From the NCBI RefSeq assembly GCF_014642875.1, contig NZ_BMJC01000006.1, positions 124,001 through 188,000 of the forward strand: a stretch of 64,000 nt of DNA, written 5' to 3'. The notes under the pieces were generated by a model. That model saw only the letters and a list, made by a program, of their open reading frames with translations, did not search any database and was not told the origin of the DNA. The stretch comes from Puia dinghuensis. GTDB taxonomy: Bacteria > Bacteroidota > Bacteroidia > Chitinophagales > Chitinophagaceae. This document shows, piece after piece, positions 54,016 to 63,404 of the stretch (the stretch's first letter is position 1; each line of letters opens with the position of its first letter). The position numbers were made by a program, and so were the translations under genes.

Positions 54016-54603
54016 ATGAGCCCCGAGGAAGAACAAATCTGGCGCGGAATACAACAGAAGGATGGACAGGTATTTGAAAACTACTACAAAGCGCATTATC
54101 GGTTCTTTTTCCTGGCTTCGTGCCAATACCTCAAAGATCCCGGTGTGGCGCAGGAAATTGTGAATGACGTGTTTATCAAACTCTGGGAGGATGCGGCCAC
54201 CATTGATATCCATACTTCCCTGAAATTCTATATTCACCGGGCAGTGGTCAATCGGAGTCTCAACGAACTGGACAGGGACCGGCGCGACCGGCAGCGTCAA
54301 CAGCAGCTCGGCCACGCAATAGAAGAGACCACTGAGTGGAAGGAGATGGAGGGTAATGAGCTGAAGATCAGGCTGTACAAGGCCATCGATCAATTGCCGG
54401 AGCAATGCCGCAAAGTGTTCAATATGAGCCGCTTTGAAGGATTGAAACAACAGGAGATCGCCGACAAGCTAGGTATTTCGATCAAGACCGTAAAGAACCA
54501 TATCACCCGCGCATTAAAGGAGTTGCACGAGGTGGTGGGTGACTGGAATGCGCTGCCGGTATGGATAATCCTGATAAAAGAATTTTTTTGGCCCTGGCGC
54601 TAG
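54016..54603 (+). CDS. ECF-type RNA polymerase sigma-70 factor
   Basis: The 195-residue product has sigma region 2 (FENYYKAHYRFFFLASCQYLKDPGVAQEIVNDVFIKLWE) and region 4 (LYKAIDQLPEQCRKVFNMSRFEGLKQQEIADKLGISIKTVKNHITRALKEL, about residues 115-165), the Bacteroidota FecI-like type. It is followed by a FecR anti-sigma factor and a TonB receptor with an STN domain, so it is probably released in response to ligand binding at the outer membrane and transcribes this operon. Confidence 0.94.
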   Translation: MSPEEEQIWRGIQQKDGQVFENYYKAHYRFFFLASCQYLKDPGVAQEIVNDVFIKLWEDAATIDIHTSLKFYIHRAVVNRSLNELDRDRRDRQRQQQLGHAIEETTEWKEMEGNELKIRLYKAIDQLPEQCRKVFNMSRFEGLKQQEIADKLGISIKTVKNHITRALKELHEVVGDWNALPVWIILIKEFFWPWR

Positions 54604-54639
54604 GTCTGGCGACACTTTTTTTTGTCTTATAATCGAATC

Positions 54640-55680
54640 ATGGACCCGCACGCTTCATATGATGATCTTTCTTTCCAGCTGATCGTATCGGCTCTGCAAG
54701 GCGAGCTTTCGCCTGAGGAGGACCTTCGGTTCAGGCAGTGGCTGGATTCCTCCGCTGCTAACCGTGAAATGTACGAGAAGCTGGCGCGCATCTGGAAGGA
54801 GGGCATGGGGGACTATACCCTTTACACTCAGGCCGACGAAAACCAGGCCTGGGGAGCCCTTCGGCTAAAGATGGACGCGAAACATCAGGAAGCTGCGCCC
54901 ACACCTTCGGCCGAAGCCAGGGTGATCTCCACGACGCCTGGCAGGCGGGTCATCAGCATCAGGCGGTGGACGGCGGCAGCGGCCGTGCTTATCCTGACAG
55001 CCGGGGCCGGATGGTGGTATTTCTCCCAAAAATCTGCTCTTTCTTATGAGACGGCCGCGGGTGAGCAGAAAGCCATTTCTCTCCCGGATGGTTCGACCAT
55101 GGTGTTGCAATCGCAGACCCGTATCGAAGTGGCTCCCGGGTACAATACCACTGGCAGGACGGTGATCCTCGTCAGCGGGAAGGCCCATTTTGATGTTGCG
55201 CACCAGCAGCAACGGCCGTTTAGGGTAGATATGGATGCCGCAAGCGTACAAGACATCGGAACAAGCTTCACTATAGAAAAAACGGCGGACAGTATTGCCG
55301 TGTCGGTATCGGATGGCAGGATCGCCTTTCTCGCCAAAAAGACCGGAGGGTCCAGGGAAATACCCGCGGGTGGCTCCATTTGTTTGTATACCGGGGTCCA
55401 GCGTAATGGGGAGATACGGGAGACGAGTCCCACTATACCCATCGCCGATTCGCTGCGATTTGACAATGCCCCTTTGTCGGAGATCCTGGCCGCCCTGGAA
55501 AAACATTCCGGCAAGCAAATTCGGTTAACCGACATGCAGTTCGCACAAAAAAGACTGACCGTCCACCTGGATGGAGAATCATTGGAGAATGCCCTGCAGG
55601 TGATCTGTGCTTCGCTCAACCTGGAATATACTATAAAGGACGGTGCATATGTCCTGAAAAAAAGGGATATTGCCAGGTAA
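54640..55680 (+). CDS. FecR-family anti-sigma regulator
   Basis: From the ATG at 54640 the product has 346 residues. An N-terminal cytoplasmic segment binds the sigma factor. One membrane helix lies at about 110-130 (WTAAAAVLILTAGAGWWYF), followed by the periplasmic FecR domain (YETAAGEQKAISLPDGSTMVLQSQTRI, GKAHFDVAH) and a C-terminal STN-like DUF4974 domain (LRFDNAPLSEILAALEKHSGKQI). It transmits the signal from the receptor's STN domain to the sigma factor. It follows the sigma gene after 36 bases. Confidence 0.93.
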   Translation: MDPHASYDDLSFQLIVSALQGELSPEEDLRFRQWLDSSAANREMYEKLARIWKEGMGDYTLYTQADENQAWGALRLKMDAKHQEAAPTPSAEARVISTTPGRRVISIRRWTAAAAVLILTAGAGWWYFSQKSALSYETAAGEQKAISLPDGSTMVLQSQTRIEVAPGYNTTGRTVILVSGKAHFDVAHQQQRPFRVDMDAASVQDIGTSFTIEKTADSIAVSVSDGRIAFLAKKTGGSREIPAGGSICLYTGVQRNGEIRETSPTIPIADSLRFDNAPLSEILAALEKHSGKQIRLTDMQFAQKRLTVHLDGESLENALQVICASLNLEYTIKDGAYVLKKRDIAR

Positions 55681-55693
55681 ATGATCGATCGTA

Positions 55694-58345
55694 ATGAAGC
55701 GGATGACTGCAAATCCCTGCCTATGGCCAGTATTAGCCCCCTTGGTGCTCTTTCTTCTTCTTCTTTCCTTTCTATCTCAGCCCGCTGCTGCCCAGGATAA
55801 GCCGGAAACCCTGGTGACGATCAACATAAAAGACAGGCCGCTGCCTGAGGCCCTGGCGATAATCGAGTCCCGCGTCCCTGTCCGCTTTGCCTACCCGACC
55901 GAATTGCTGCGTGGCCAAAAGAATGTTTCGATCATGGCATCAGAGATGCCCTTACACAAATTCCTGGATAGCTTATTCCGGCAAACCACTCTTACCTATC
56001 ATCTCATCGGCGATCAGGTGGTCCTTACGGGACAATTGCTGCCAGCCAAAACTACGCTTAGCGGCTATGTACGGGACGCTCACACCGGTGAATTACTCAT
56101 CGGCGCCAGCGTATATCTACCTACCGGCGGGGCGGGGGTATTGTCCAACAACTATGGGTTTTATTCGCTCACCGTGGAAGGCGCCGACAGCATCGACGTG
56201 GAGGTGTCTTATGTCGGCTATAAAAGCCTTGTGCGGCGGGTGGTTGCGCACGGCGATGTCCCGCTGTCTTTTGATCTGCTGCTCAACGTAGAGCAGGAAG
56301 AGATCAACAAACTTACCGTCGTCAACGACAAAAGGGAAGACTTTGTAAGGAAGAACTCCTCGGGGATGCTCGACCTGGGGACCGCCATGATCGCTGCCGT
56401 GCCATCGGTTGGCGGCAGCGGAGACCTCATCGGCAGCGTGGAAATGCTGCCCGGGGTGCAGGCAGGCATAGACGGGACGCCGGGCTATTTCGTCAGGGGC
56501 GGAAATGCCGGACAGAACCTGATCCTGCTCGACGACGCCACCTTGTACAATCCAAGCCATATCTTCGGGCTGGTGAGTGTCTTCAATCCGGCCACCATCA
56601 AACACGCGACCCTGATGAAGGGAGGTTTTCCAGCATCCTATGGCGATCATGTGAGTTCGGTGCTGGACATCGCCATGAAGGATGGAAGCAACCAACAAAC
56701 CGGCGGGGTCATCGAGTTGGGTAGCGTTTCATCCGGCGCCACGCTTTATGGACCGTTGGAACCCGGCAAGTCCTCCTTTCTTGTTTCCGGCCGTCGCAGT
56801 ACGACCGACTTCCTGCTTCACCCCATCCTTCAAAACAATTATTTCAGCAACTATTATTTCTATGATGTGAATGCCAAGCTCAACTTCCAGGTTACCCCGC
56901 ACGACCGGCTGTTGCTGAGCTTCTACAGCGGACGGGATAACAACAACTATTCCGCCGACAGTACGGATAGTGCAGGCATCGGGTATTCCATGCATTTCGG
57001 CAACACGGCCGTTACGGCGCGATGGAACCATCAATTCTCGGGAAAGTTATTCGTCAACACTTCCGTTGAGTATAATAATTATCATCAGTTTTTGTCGGCC
57101 ACCCAGCAAGGGTATTTTGCGCAGCTGTATTCGGGCATCCGGGATATCGATGCAAAGACCAATTTCAGCTGGTATCCCTCGCCCGAACATAAACTCAGCG
57201 CGGGAGTGGACTATTTATATCAAACCCTCTATCCTGCCACGCTGTCGGGGCAGGTGGCTCCGCTGGATTCGCCGCAAACCATTGTCCCTTCGGGGATACC
57301 GCCCAAGACATCTTCGCGGCTTGCCGTATATGCCGGCGACGATATCAAACTCGGACGGCGATGGCAGGCGTATGTGGGGATAAGGGCGCCGTACTATTAT
57401 AAACCGGATGCGCAATACTTTGCCATAGAGCCGAGGCTGGCCCTCCTTTATCTGATCGATGCGAGCACCAGCGTGAAGGTCTCCTATACTACCATGCACC
57501 AATACATTCATTTGGTGCAGAGCTATAACGCTACCTTCCCTGCCGAGATATGGATCGGCAGCAGCAGTATCGTCCAGCCGCAGGTATCCCAAGAAATTTC
57601 CGCGGGACTGTTTAAGAATTTTTCGGGGAATGATTACCAGACCAGTCTGGAGGTCTACTACAAGCACCTGGACAATCAATTGTTGTTTGGTGGTGGACCG
57701 ACCCCTGCCATCGATAACAGCATCGAGAGCCAACTCATCTTCGGCAAGGGCTGGGATTATGGCGCGGAATTCTATGTCCGCAAGAACAGGGGGAGACTCA
57801 CCGGCTGGCTGGCGTACACGCTGGCGTATGCATATGAGCAGTTCGACTCGCTCAACGAAGGCCAGAGCTTTCCCTTTGCCTATGACAGGAGACATGTGCT
57901 GGATATCACAGCTGCCTATTCGCTGACGCCGCATTGGAAGGTGGCTGCTAATTTCTTGCTGGCAAGCGGCAGGGCCTTTTCGCTTAGCCCGGACTCCACC
58001 TTTGTTCCGGGCAATGACGCCTTGTATTCCAACCCCGGGCGGGGCAGGGGGAGAGGCAGGGGACGCAACCAGAATCCTAACAGTGGCTCCTGGGATATTA
58101 TCCAGAACAACTACCGCCTGAGCCCCTATAACCGGCTCGACCTCAGCATACACTATGCAAAGACCAGGACCACGGCGCGGCGGGTCACGGAGACCGAATG
58201 GATCTTTTCCGTATTCAATGTGTATGCCCGGCCCAATAACTCCTTCGTTTACCGGACGATCGATCCCGCCACGAGGAAGGTGGTAGCCAAAGAATTGCCA
58301 CTTATCCCTGTCATTCCAAGCATTACGTATACTTACAAGTTTTAA
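55694..58345 (+). CDS. TonB-dependent receptor with STN signalling and CarboxypepD_reg domains
   Basis: The 883-residue product has a signal peptide (cleavage near PAAAQ), an STN domain at about 42-115 (LVTINIKDRPLPEALAIIESRVPVRFAYP), a CarboxypepD_reg domain (LSGYVRDAHTGELLIGASVYL, about 122-205), a plug (VEMLPGVQAGIDGTPGYFVRGGNAGQNLILLDDATLYN in the 250-290 region) and a barrel ending TYTYKF. An outer loop near residue 780 carries a GRGRGRGRGR run. The STN domain marks it as a transducer that also reports to FecR. There is no SusD; a DUF4382 lipoprotein follows. Ligand unknown. Confidence 0.93.
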   Translation: MKRMTANPCLWPVLAPLVLFLLLLSFLSQPAAAQDKPETLVTINIKDRPLPEALAIIESRVPVRFAYPTELLRGQKNVSIMASEMPLHKFLDSLFRQTTLTYHLIGDQVVLTGQLLPAKTTLSGYVRDAHTGELLIGASVYLPTGGAGVLSNNYGFYSLTVEGADSIDVEVSYVGYKSLVRRVVAHGDVPLSFDLLLNVEQEEINKLTVVNDKREDFVRKNSSGMLDLGTAMIAAVPSVGGSGDLIGSVEMLPGVQAGIDGTPGYFVRGGNAGQNLILLDDATLYNPSHIFGLVSVFNPATIKHATLMKGGFPASYGDHVSSVLDIAMKDGSNQQTGGVIELGSVSSGATLYGPLEPGKSSFLVSGRRSTTDFLLHPILQNNYFSNYYFYDVNAKLNFQVTPHDRLLLSFYSGRDNNNYSADSTDSAGIGYSMHFGNTAVTARWNHQFSGKLFVNTSVEYNNYHQFLSATQQGYFAQLYSGIRDIDAKTNFSWYPSPEHKLSAGVDYLYQTLYPATLSGQVAPLDSPQTIVPSGIPPKTSSRLAVYAGDDIKLGRRWQAYVGIRAPYYYKPDAQYFAIEPRLALLYLIDASTSVKVSYTTMHQYIHLVQSYNATFPAEIWIGSSSIVQPQVSQEISAGLFKNFSGNDYQTSLEVYYKHLDNQLLFGGGPTPAIDNSIESQLIFGKGWDYGAEFYVRKNRGRLTGWLAYTLAYAYEQFDSLNEGQSFPFAYDRRHVLDITAAYSLTPHWKVAANFLLASGRAFSLSPDSTFVPGNDALYSNPGRGRGRGRGRNQNPNSGSWDIIQNNYRLSPYNRLDLSIHYAKTRTTARRVTETEWIFSVFNVYARPNNSFVYRTIDPATRKVVAKELPLIPVIPSITYTYKF

Positions 58346-58410
58346 TTTGATAGCCTAAAAAAATTCTCCAGCCACTAGGACCCTGGGGCCGTTTCCCTGT
58401 CTTATTGTAT

Positions 58411-59232
58411 ATGAAAACACCAATGAAAATGAAAAGCACGCGCAGACTTCTGTACCTATTTGTTCCGTTGGCGGCAGGCATTCTAATCTTTACGGCCTGC
58501 AACAAAAGCAGCAGCAACAACGGCACCGGTCAGCTGGAAGTACGTTTGACGGACGGTCCCGGTCCTTATGACGCTGTCTATATCGATGTAGAGAAGGTGG
58601 AAGTGAATGTATCCTCCGACTCCGGTACCAGTTCGGGCTGGCAGACCCTGCCCCTGCTTCGTCCCGGAGTATACAACCTGCTTAATTTCCGGAATGGCAT
58701 CGACACGGTGCTGGCCTCGGCAAACCTGCCGGCAGGCACGCTGTCACAGATGCGCCTCATCCTGGGAAACAATAATTCCGTTGTGATCAACGGTGTATCT
58801 TACCCTTTGAAGACCCCTTCTGCCCAACAATCGGGATTGAAGTTCAATATCCATGCAACGCTGACCAGCGGCATTGTCTATCGCCTCTGGATCGACTTCG
58901 ATGCGGGTAGCAGCATTGTCACGACAGGCAATGGCGGCTACATCCTGAAGCCGGTGATCCGTACCTATACCCAAGCCATTGGCGGTAGCATCAAGGGCTA
59001 TGTCCTGCCTTCCGCAGCAAAGCCCGAAGTGTTTGCCATCCAGGGGACGGATACCCTGCTGGCCCTGCCGGACTCCACAACCGGATACTATTTCTTCGGT
59101 GGTGTGAATGCCGGGTCATGGAATCTCACCTTCCATGCACTGGATACTTTGTATAGAGACACTACTATTATGGTGCCCGTAAGCACGGGTGTCGTCTCGA
59201 ATGCCGGGACGGTGACCCTGCAAAAGAAATAA
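58411..59232 (+). CDS. DUF4382-domain lipoprotein
   Basis: The 273-residue product starts at 58411 and has a lipobox (ILIFTACNKSSS), then a DUF4382 domain at about residues 32-180 (GQLEVRLTDGPGPYDAVYIDVEKVEVNVS...LLNFRNG) and a C-terminal carboxypeptidase-regulatory-like sandwich (GSIKGYVLPSAAKPEVFAI). DUF4382 proteins are cell-surface or periplasmic lipoproteins of unknown role. Its place behind the TonB receptor suggests that it helps capture the same ligand. Confidence 0.88.
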   Translation: MKTPMKMKSTRRLLYLFVPLAAGILIFTACNKSSSNNGTGQLEVRLTDGPGPYDAVYIDVEKVEVNVSSDSGTSSGWQTLPLLRPGVYNLLNFRNGIDTVLASANLPAGTLSQMRLILGNNNSVVINGVSYPLKTPSAQQSGLKFNIHATLTSGIVYRLWIDFDAGSSIVTTGNGGYILKPVIRTYTQAIGGSIKGYVLPSAAKPEVFAIQGTDTLLALPDSTTGYYFFGGVNAGSWNLTFHALDTLYRDTTIMVPVSTGVVSNAGTVTLQKK

Positions 59233-59251
59233 CACCTATGGATGCTACCTG

Positions 59252-59295
59252 ATCCGGGCAGAAGGGTTCGCCTTTCGTGCCCGGATTTCTTTTTT
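59252..59295 (+). terminator. Intrinsic terminator of the sigma-FecR-receptor-lipoprotein operon
   Basis: ATCCGGGCA (59252-59260) pairs perfectly with TGCCCGGAT (59278-59286) and is followed by TTTCTTTTTTT. It lies 20 bases after the DUF4382 gene and reaches the stop of the convergent beta-propeller gene. Confidence 0.8.
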
Positions 59296-60266
59296 TACAT
59301 CCCATACACCCACAACGCCGCCTCTTCACCACCCCTGGCAGGCACCGCGAGGATCAGCTTCTTTTCCGCCGGCACCCAGAGACAGGTGCGCGCCCCTTTA
59401 CGGGTTGCGATGTGGTTTACCAGCGTCTTCCCCCGCAGCACATCGATATACCCTTCGCCACCCGAGACAAAGAGCAATCCCGAGGCCGCGTCATAAAATA
59501 CGTCATCCGCATCCCCTACACAGGACGTGGAAGCCAGCACCGCGCCCGACCGGCTATCCAGCACGCGCACCTGCGCGGGGTGGCGGTAGCCCACGAACAG
59601 CCGGCCACCCTGTGCATCAAGCGCCATGGGGAAATTGGCGGAGGCCCCGCTGTTCTCCCAGGTGGCTCCCACCTTCATCGACGACAGGTCGGCCGTGACG
59701 ATGGCTCCCTCGTCCGGCACATTGATGAACATCCGTCCTGCATCCCCTGGTTGGAAGGATTCGGGGTGTCCCTTCAACGGCAGATCGCCAGTCTTTTTTA
59801 TTACTGCCGGGTCGACCACCGCGATTCCCCCACTGCCATACCCGACGTACACCCGTGTCCCGTCGTAACGCACGTTGTCTGCATCGTCTCCCAGTGCGAT
59901 GCGTCCCAACTCCGCATATTGCTTACCATCATAAAAGATACAGGCGCCATCGCCGCCATTTGCCACAACCAGACGTCCCAGGGTAGGAACATACAGCACT
60001 CCCTGCGGCTCGTGCAGGCCGGTGATGGTATGCAAACGTTGCTTTGCCGCCAGGTCGACCACCTCCACGGTGTTATTCCCCAGGGCCGCCACAAAGACGC
60101 GGTGTCCTGCCGGGTCATACGCCAGGTGGTCGATTCTACCCCGTACCCCCGACAAGGGTATTTTTACCTCCAGGTGCAGCAGGTCTTTTTCGAGGTGCGT
60201 CGTATCTACTGCGTCGTTACAAGACAACAACGTCAGCAGCAAGCAGGCGATGTTCATGATCTTCAT
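59295..60266 (-). CDS. YVTN/YncE-type beta-propeller lipoprotein
   Basis: The 323-residue product has a lipobox (LLTLLSCNDAV) and seven-bladed propeller repeats with the pattern GNNTVEVVDLAAKQRLHTI, DGTRVYVGYGSGGIAVVDP, AGRMFINVPDEGAIVTAD. YncE-like propellers bind ligands or partner proteins in the periplasm; no catalytic residues are seen. It is the last gene of the chrA operon and overlaps the preceding barrel gene by 4 bases. Confidence 0.87.
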   Translation of the reverse strand: MKIMNIACLLLTLLSCNDAVDTTHLEKDLLHLEVKIPLSGVRGRIDHLAYDPAGHRVFVAALGNNTVEVVDLAAKQRLHTITGLHEPQGVLYVPTLGRLVVANGGDGACIFYDGKQYAELGRIALGDDADNVRYDGTRVYVGYGSGGIAVVDPAVIKKTGDLPLKGHPESFQPGDAGRMFINVPDEGAIVTADLSSMKVGATWENSGASANFPMALDAQGGRLFVGYRHPAQVRVLDSRSGAVLASTSCVGDADDVFYDAASGLLFVSGGEGYIDVLRGKTLVNHIATRKGARTCLWVPAEKKLILAVPARGGEEAALWVYGM

Positions 60267-61276
60267 TTTTTGAATTTCTTTCCAAAATCGAATACCACGG
60301 TCGAAAGGATAGAATTACTTGTGGCGCCAAAAATAGGGCCCACCCGTTCGGTGGCCAGATTGCGCACATACGCTACGTCGATCAGGATAGGACTAAAGCG
60401 CAGGCTGATGCCGCCGGTGCCAGATGTCTCATCCAGACCAAACCGGAATGCAAAGTGTCTATGCCAAAGGTTCTGCTCAAAACCCAGATTCGGTTCTGTG
60501 GCCGTATTCTTTGTGTTGTACAGCTGATTGCTCCGATGCCTTACGTTACCGCCAACATCCGCTAACGCTCCCTCCCAAAGCCCAACGGACATCCCCAGCC
60601 GGTATTCCTGCGTATTGTTCGCACCCGTTGAGGAACCCACATTGTCTGACCGTTGCTCCCTATCGTTGTTGAATAAGGCTCTGAACCCGACAAGGATGCG
60701 TTTGGAAGGTTGCCACGTCAACCCCAATCCGCCCGAAGGTACCCATCGGGTTTGATAATTGACATACTGACCCACTGATTTATCCGAATGGGAATCAAAT
60801 TGCGAAAGCTCATAGGAAAGCAAAAGCCCGGCCGAAAAGCCTTTTCCCAGTGGCATAGCGGCTTTTACAAATACAGCCTGATTATTCCCGTCGCCATGAA
60901 CGGCATCCGCCAGCCCCCCTGATCCGGGATGCTTCAACGTCGTTGAAATATTCGTTGCGTATTGCGATAACGCTATCGTGTACAGGGTTAGCCCATTCTT
61001 AAAAGGTGGTAGCGTAACGCCTACCGCGGTAAAGCTGAATGTATTGTTGTTTGGATAGATCGTGGCGCCTACGTCCAGCAAAGCCGTGCTCGAATCCCTG
61101 TACACCAGGGAATAGTTCCCCCAGGTGGCGCCATCCCCGCCCATGCCAATGGAACGTACCCCTTTTTTGATCTGGCCCGATGCGAACTCCCGTAAAGAAA
61201 GTTCCGGACTTTGCCCAAAGGATGAAACGGAAAAGAAAAAGAGAATTGAAACAAAAAACAGCTTCCAGGGTCTCAT
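60263..61276 (-). CDS. Exported barrel protein, PorV-like
   Basis: The 337-residue product has a signal peptide (ILFFFSVSSFGQ), an IKKGVRSIGMGGDGATWGNYS segment like the N-terminal hatch of FadL/PorV barrels, and amphipathic strands to the C-terminus (ILSTVVFDFGKKFKK). Several type IX secretion barrels look similar, but I cannot assign it to that system. It overlaps the genes on both sides by 4 bases, so its translation is coupled to the DUF1259 and propeller genes. Confidence 0.7.
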   Translation of the reverse strand: MRPWKLFFVSILFFFSVSSFGQSPELSLREFASGQIKKGVRSIGMGGDGATWGNYSLVYRDSSTALLDVGATIYPNNNTFSFTAVGVTLPPFKNGLTLYTIALSQYATNISTTLKHPGSGGLADAVHGDGNNQAVFVKAAMPLGKGFSAGLLLSYELSQFDSHSDKSVGQYVNYQTRWVPSGGLGLTWQPSKRILVGFRALFNNDREQRSDNVGSSTGANNTQEYRLGMSVGLWEGALADVGGNVRHRSNQLYNTKNTATEPNLGFEQNLWHRHFAFRFGLDETSGTGGISLRFSPILIDVAYVRNLATERVGPIFGATSNSILSTVVFDFGKKFKK

Positions 61277-62139
61277 AAGGCCGAATTTGTTTCTTCCAAT
61301 GCTGCTTTCAAACCTGCTGCCAGTTTCCCCGGCTCACCCACGCCCCAGAAGTGAAGCATAAAGAGCCGCGGCTCGTCGTAGAGCATGTGGTTGTGGATAG
61401 CCGTCACCGTGATACCATGTGTCTCCAGTGCCTTCACCACCTTGTTCACCTCGTCGGCCAGCAGCACAAAATCCCCAGTCGTCCCGGCCCTGCTGCCGTC
61501 CATTTGCAAATTGATGCCAGTCGCCATCCCCATCGGGGCGGGCATTTCCATGCCGCTTTCCATCAGCTTCTCCTTGCGGGGGAAGCTATAGGAAATGATG
61601 TTGCCGGACTTGCGGCCCTTGGCGCCAAGCTGCGCCTCCACCGCCGACCAGTCCGGGCTGGGAGCTGCTCCTGCGGGTGATGAACCGAAGGGTGTCCCCG
61701 TTATGGCCAAGACCTGTTTTATTTCCCCGGCAAGTTTCAGCGCGTCGCCGCTGCCTGAGAAATGCAGGAATTTGATGGCGGGCTTCTCGCCGACGAGGTG
61801 GTTATGGATAGCCGTGATACCCAGGCCCAGTTCCACCAGCTTCGCCACTACCGCCGGCTCTTCCGAATCGAGCATCACGAGGTCGCCCATCATCATCGAC
61901 TCCGCCCCCATCCGGTGTAAGGCGACCCAGGAGGTAAGCGCCAGCCCAGGCGCGACGGGGAAATCGCCTATGGTTACCTTGAGGTCGCCCCGCGGGAAGG
62001 TGATGCGGTAGACATTCCCTGTTACAGTCCCTTTCTTTCCAAATAGGTTATCCAGCCCGGTGGAATCTACCTGGGCCCAGCCTTTAAGGGCAAACAATAC
62101 GGCAATGGTAAGACCCAATGCTTTTTTACCGACTTTCAT
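61273..62139 (-). CDS. Double DUF1259 (LppY/LpqO) exported protein
   Basis: From the ATG at 62139 the product has 288 residues with a signal peptide (cleavage near GWAQ). It contains two DUF1259 copies. Copy one is at about 35-150 and copy two at about 165-285. Each ends in the same block: ITAIHNHLVGEKPAIKFLHFSG and VTAIHNHMLYDEPRLFMLHFWG. The HNH pairs may bind metal. DUF1259 proteins often neighbour chromate transporters. It follows chrA after 11 bases. Function unknown. Confidence 0.88.
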   Translation of the reverse strand: MKVGKKALGLTIAVLFALKGWAQVDSTGLDNLFGKKGTVTGNVYRITFPRGDLKVTIGDFPVAPGLALTSWVALHRMGAESMMMGDLVMLDSEEPAVVAKLVELGLGITAIHNHLVGEKPAIKFLHFSGSGDALKLAGEIKQVLAITGTPFGSSPAGAAPSPDWSAVEAQLGAKGRKSGNIISYSFPRKEKLMESGMEMPAPMGMATGINLQMDGSRAGTTGDFVLLADEVNKVVKALETHGITVTAIHNHMLYDEPRLFMLHFWGVGEPGKLAAGLKAALEETNSAL

Positions 62140-62150
62140 AGTGATCGTTG

Positions 62151-63326
62151 TTATGTGTGTATAAAAAATTTCAACAGCCAGCCCACTATGGCCCCCAGGA
62201 GAATCACATGCGGTTCCTTTACTTTTTTCCCATACCACAGTACAAGACAGCTTCCCAGCGCCAGCAGCCCTGTAGGCCAGTCCACCACCGTCCGAAGTCC
62301 CATCAGCACCACCGCTCCCGCCAGGGCGCCCATCACCGCCGCCGTGATGCCATCGACGAAGGCCCGCACGGAGGTGTTGCCTGCCCATTGCTTAAAATGG
62401 GGCGCGGGTATCACGGTGAACAGATAACAGGGCAGGAATGTCGCCAGCGCCGCGACTACCGCACCCGGGAACCCCGCGACCAGGTAGCCGATGAAACCCA
62501 CCGTTATCACCACGGGGCCCGGCGTGATCATCGCCACCGCCACCGCATCGAGGAATTGCGCTTCCGTCAGCCAATGATACCCCGATACGACGCCTCCATG
62601 CAAGAAAGGTACGATAGCCAGCCCACTGCCAAACACAAAAGCCCCTGCCTTCAAAAAGAACCAGCCCATCCGCTGTAATGTCCCTCCATCGAAGGTGAAG
62701 AAACCTGTCGCTATCAGCCAGATGCCGGCCATCCGGCTCTTCCGGCGAATCCATCGGGGCGGCGCCTTGACCACCATATACAGCAGCCCGGCCCCCAGCA
62801 GCCACCATAGCGGCTCAGCCCCCGTTATCACGGTTGCCAGGATACCGCCCAGCCAGACCAGCCACAACAGCCACCGCTTTCGCATCTCCCCCCATTGCAG
62901 CCTGCCCACCGTCTTTGTGGTCAACTTATAGGCACTCACCGCAATTACGCCAATCACCGTGGCGCCCACGCCATAAAATACCCATCGGATCCAGGGCATT
63001 CCTCCGAACAGCTTATACCCCATCCCCAGCAGCACCACCATAATGAATGACGGCAATACAAAGGCCAGGCCTGCCAGTGCGGCGCCCTTATACCGGTAGT
63101 GGACGAATCCAAGGTAGATGGCCAGTTGAGCCGCCAGCGGGCCGGGCGCGAGCTGGGCCAGGGCCAGCCCCTCCCGGTACTCGTCCTCGGAGATCCAATG
63201 CCGCTGTTCGACAAGATCGCGGTGCATATATCCTACGAGGGCTACCGGTCCGCCAAAACCCGTCGTTCCGAGCCGCAGGAAATAAGCCCCCAATTGCCGT
63301 AAGCTGTAAACAGGTGGAGCAGGCAT
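62151..63326 (-). CDS. chrA: Chromate transporter ChrA, long-chain type
   Basis: The 391-residue product has two homologous CHR domains. The first opens FLRLGTTGFGGPVALVGYMHRDLVEQRHWISEDEYREGLALAQLAPGP (about residues 12-60) and the second FLKAGAFVFGSGLAIVPFLHGGVVSGYHWLTEAQFLDAVAVAMITPGP (about 223-270). About ten to twelve membrane helices are predicted. Long-chain ChrA exports chromate using the proton motive force. It heads the leftward operon with the DUF1259, PorV-like and propeller genes. Confidence 0.94.
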   Translation of the reverse strand: MPAPPVYSLRQLGAYFLRLGTTGFGGPVALVGYMHRDLVEQRHWISEDEYREGLALAQLAPGPLAAQLAIYLGFVHYRYKGAALAGLAFVLPSFIMVVLLGMGYKLFGGMPWIRWVFYGVGATVIGVIAVSAYKLTTKTVGRLQWGEMRKRWLLWLVWLGGILATVITGAEPLWWLLGAGLLYMVVKAPPRWIRRKSRMAGIWLIATGFFTFDGGTLQRMGWFFLKAGAFVFGSGLAIVPFLHGGVVSGYHWLTEAQFLDAVAVAMITPGPVVITVGFIGYLVAGFPGAVVAALATFLPCYLFTVIPAPHFKQWAGNTSVRAFVDGITAAVMGALAGAVVLMGLRTVVDWPTGLLALGSCLVLWYGKKVKEPHVILLGAIVGWLLKFFIHT

Positions 63327-63404
63327 CTTTTTCCAGTTGAGACCGCAATGCTACACCCCGGGCTACTTCTGGAATAGAATAGAAATGACCCTTTTGTACG
63401 AAAA

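Noticed and set aside
63369-63385. GGAATAGAATAGAAATG resembling the PUL 2 operator
   Set aside because: It lacks the TGTA/TACA ends and the GTAC part; only the AGAATAG core is shared, which can occur by chance.
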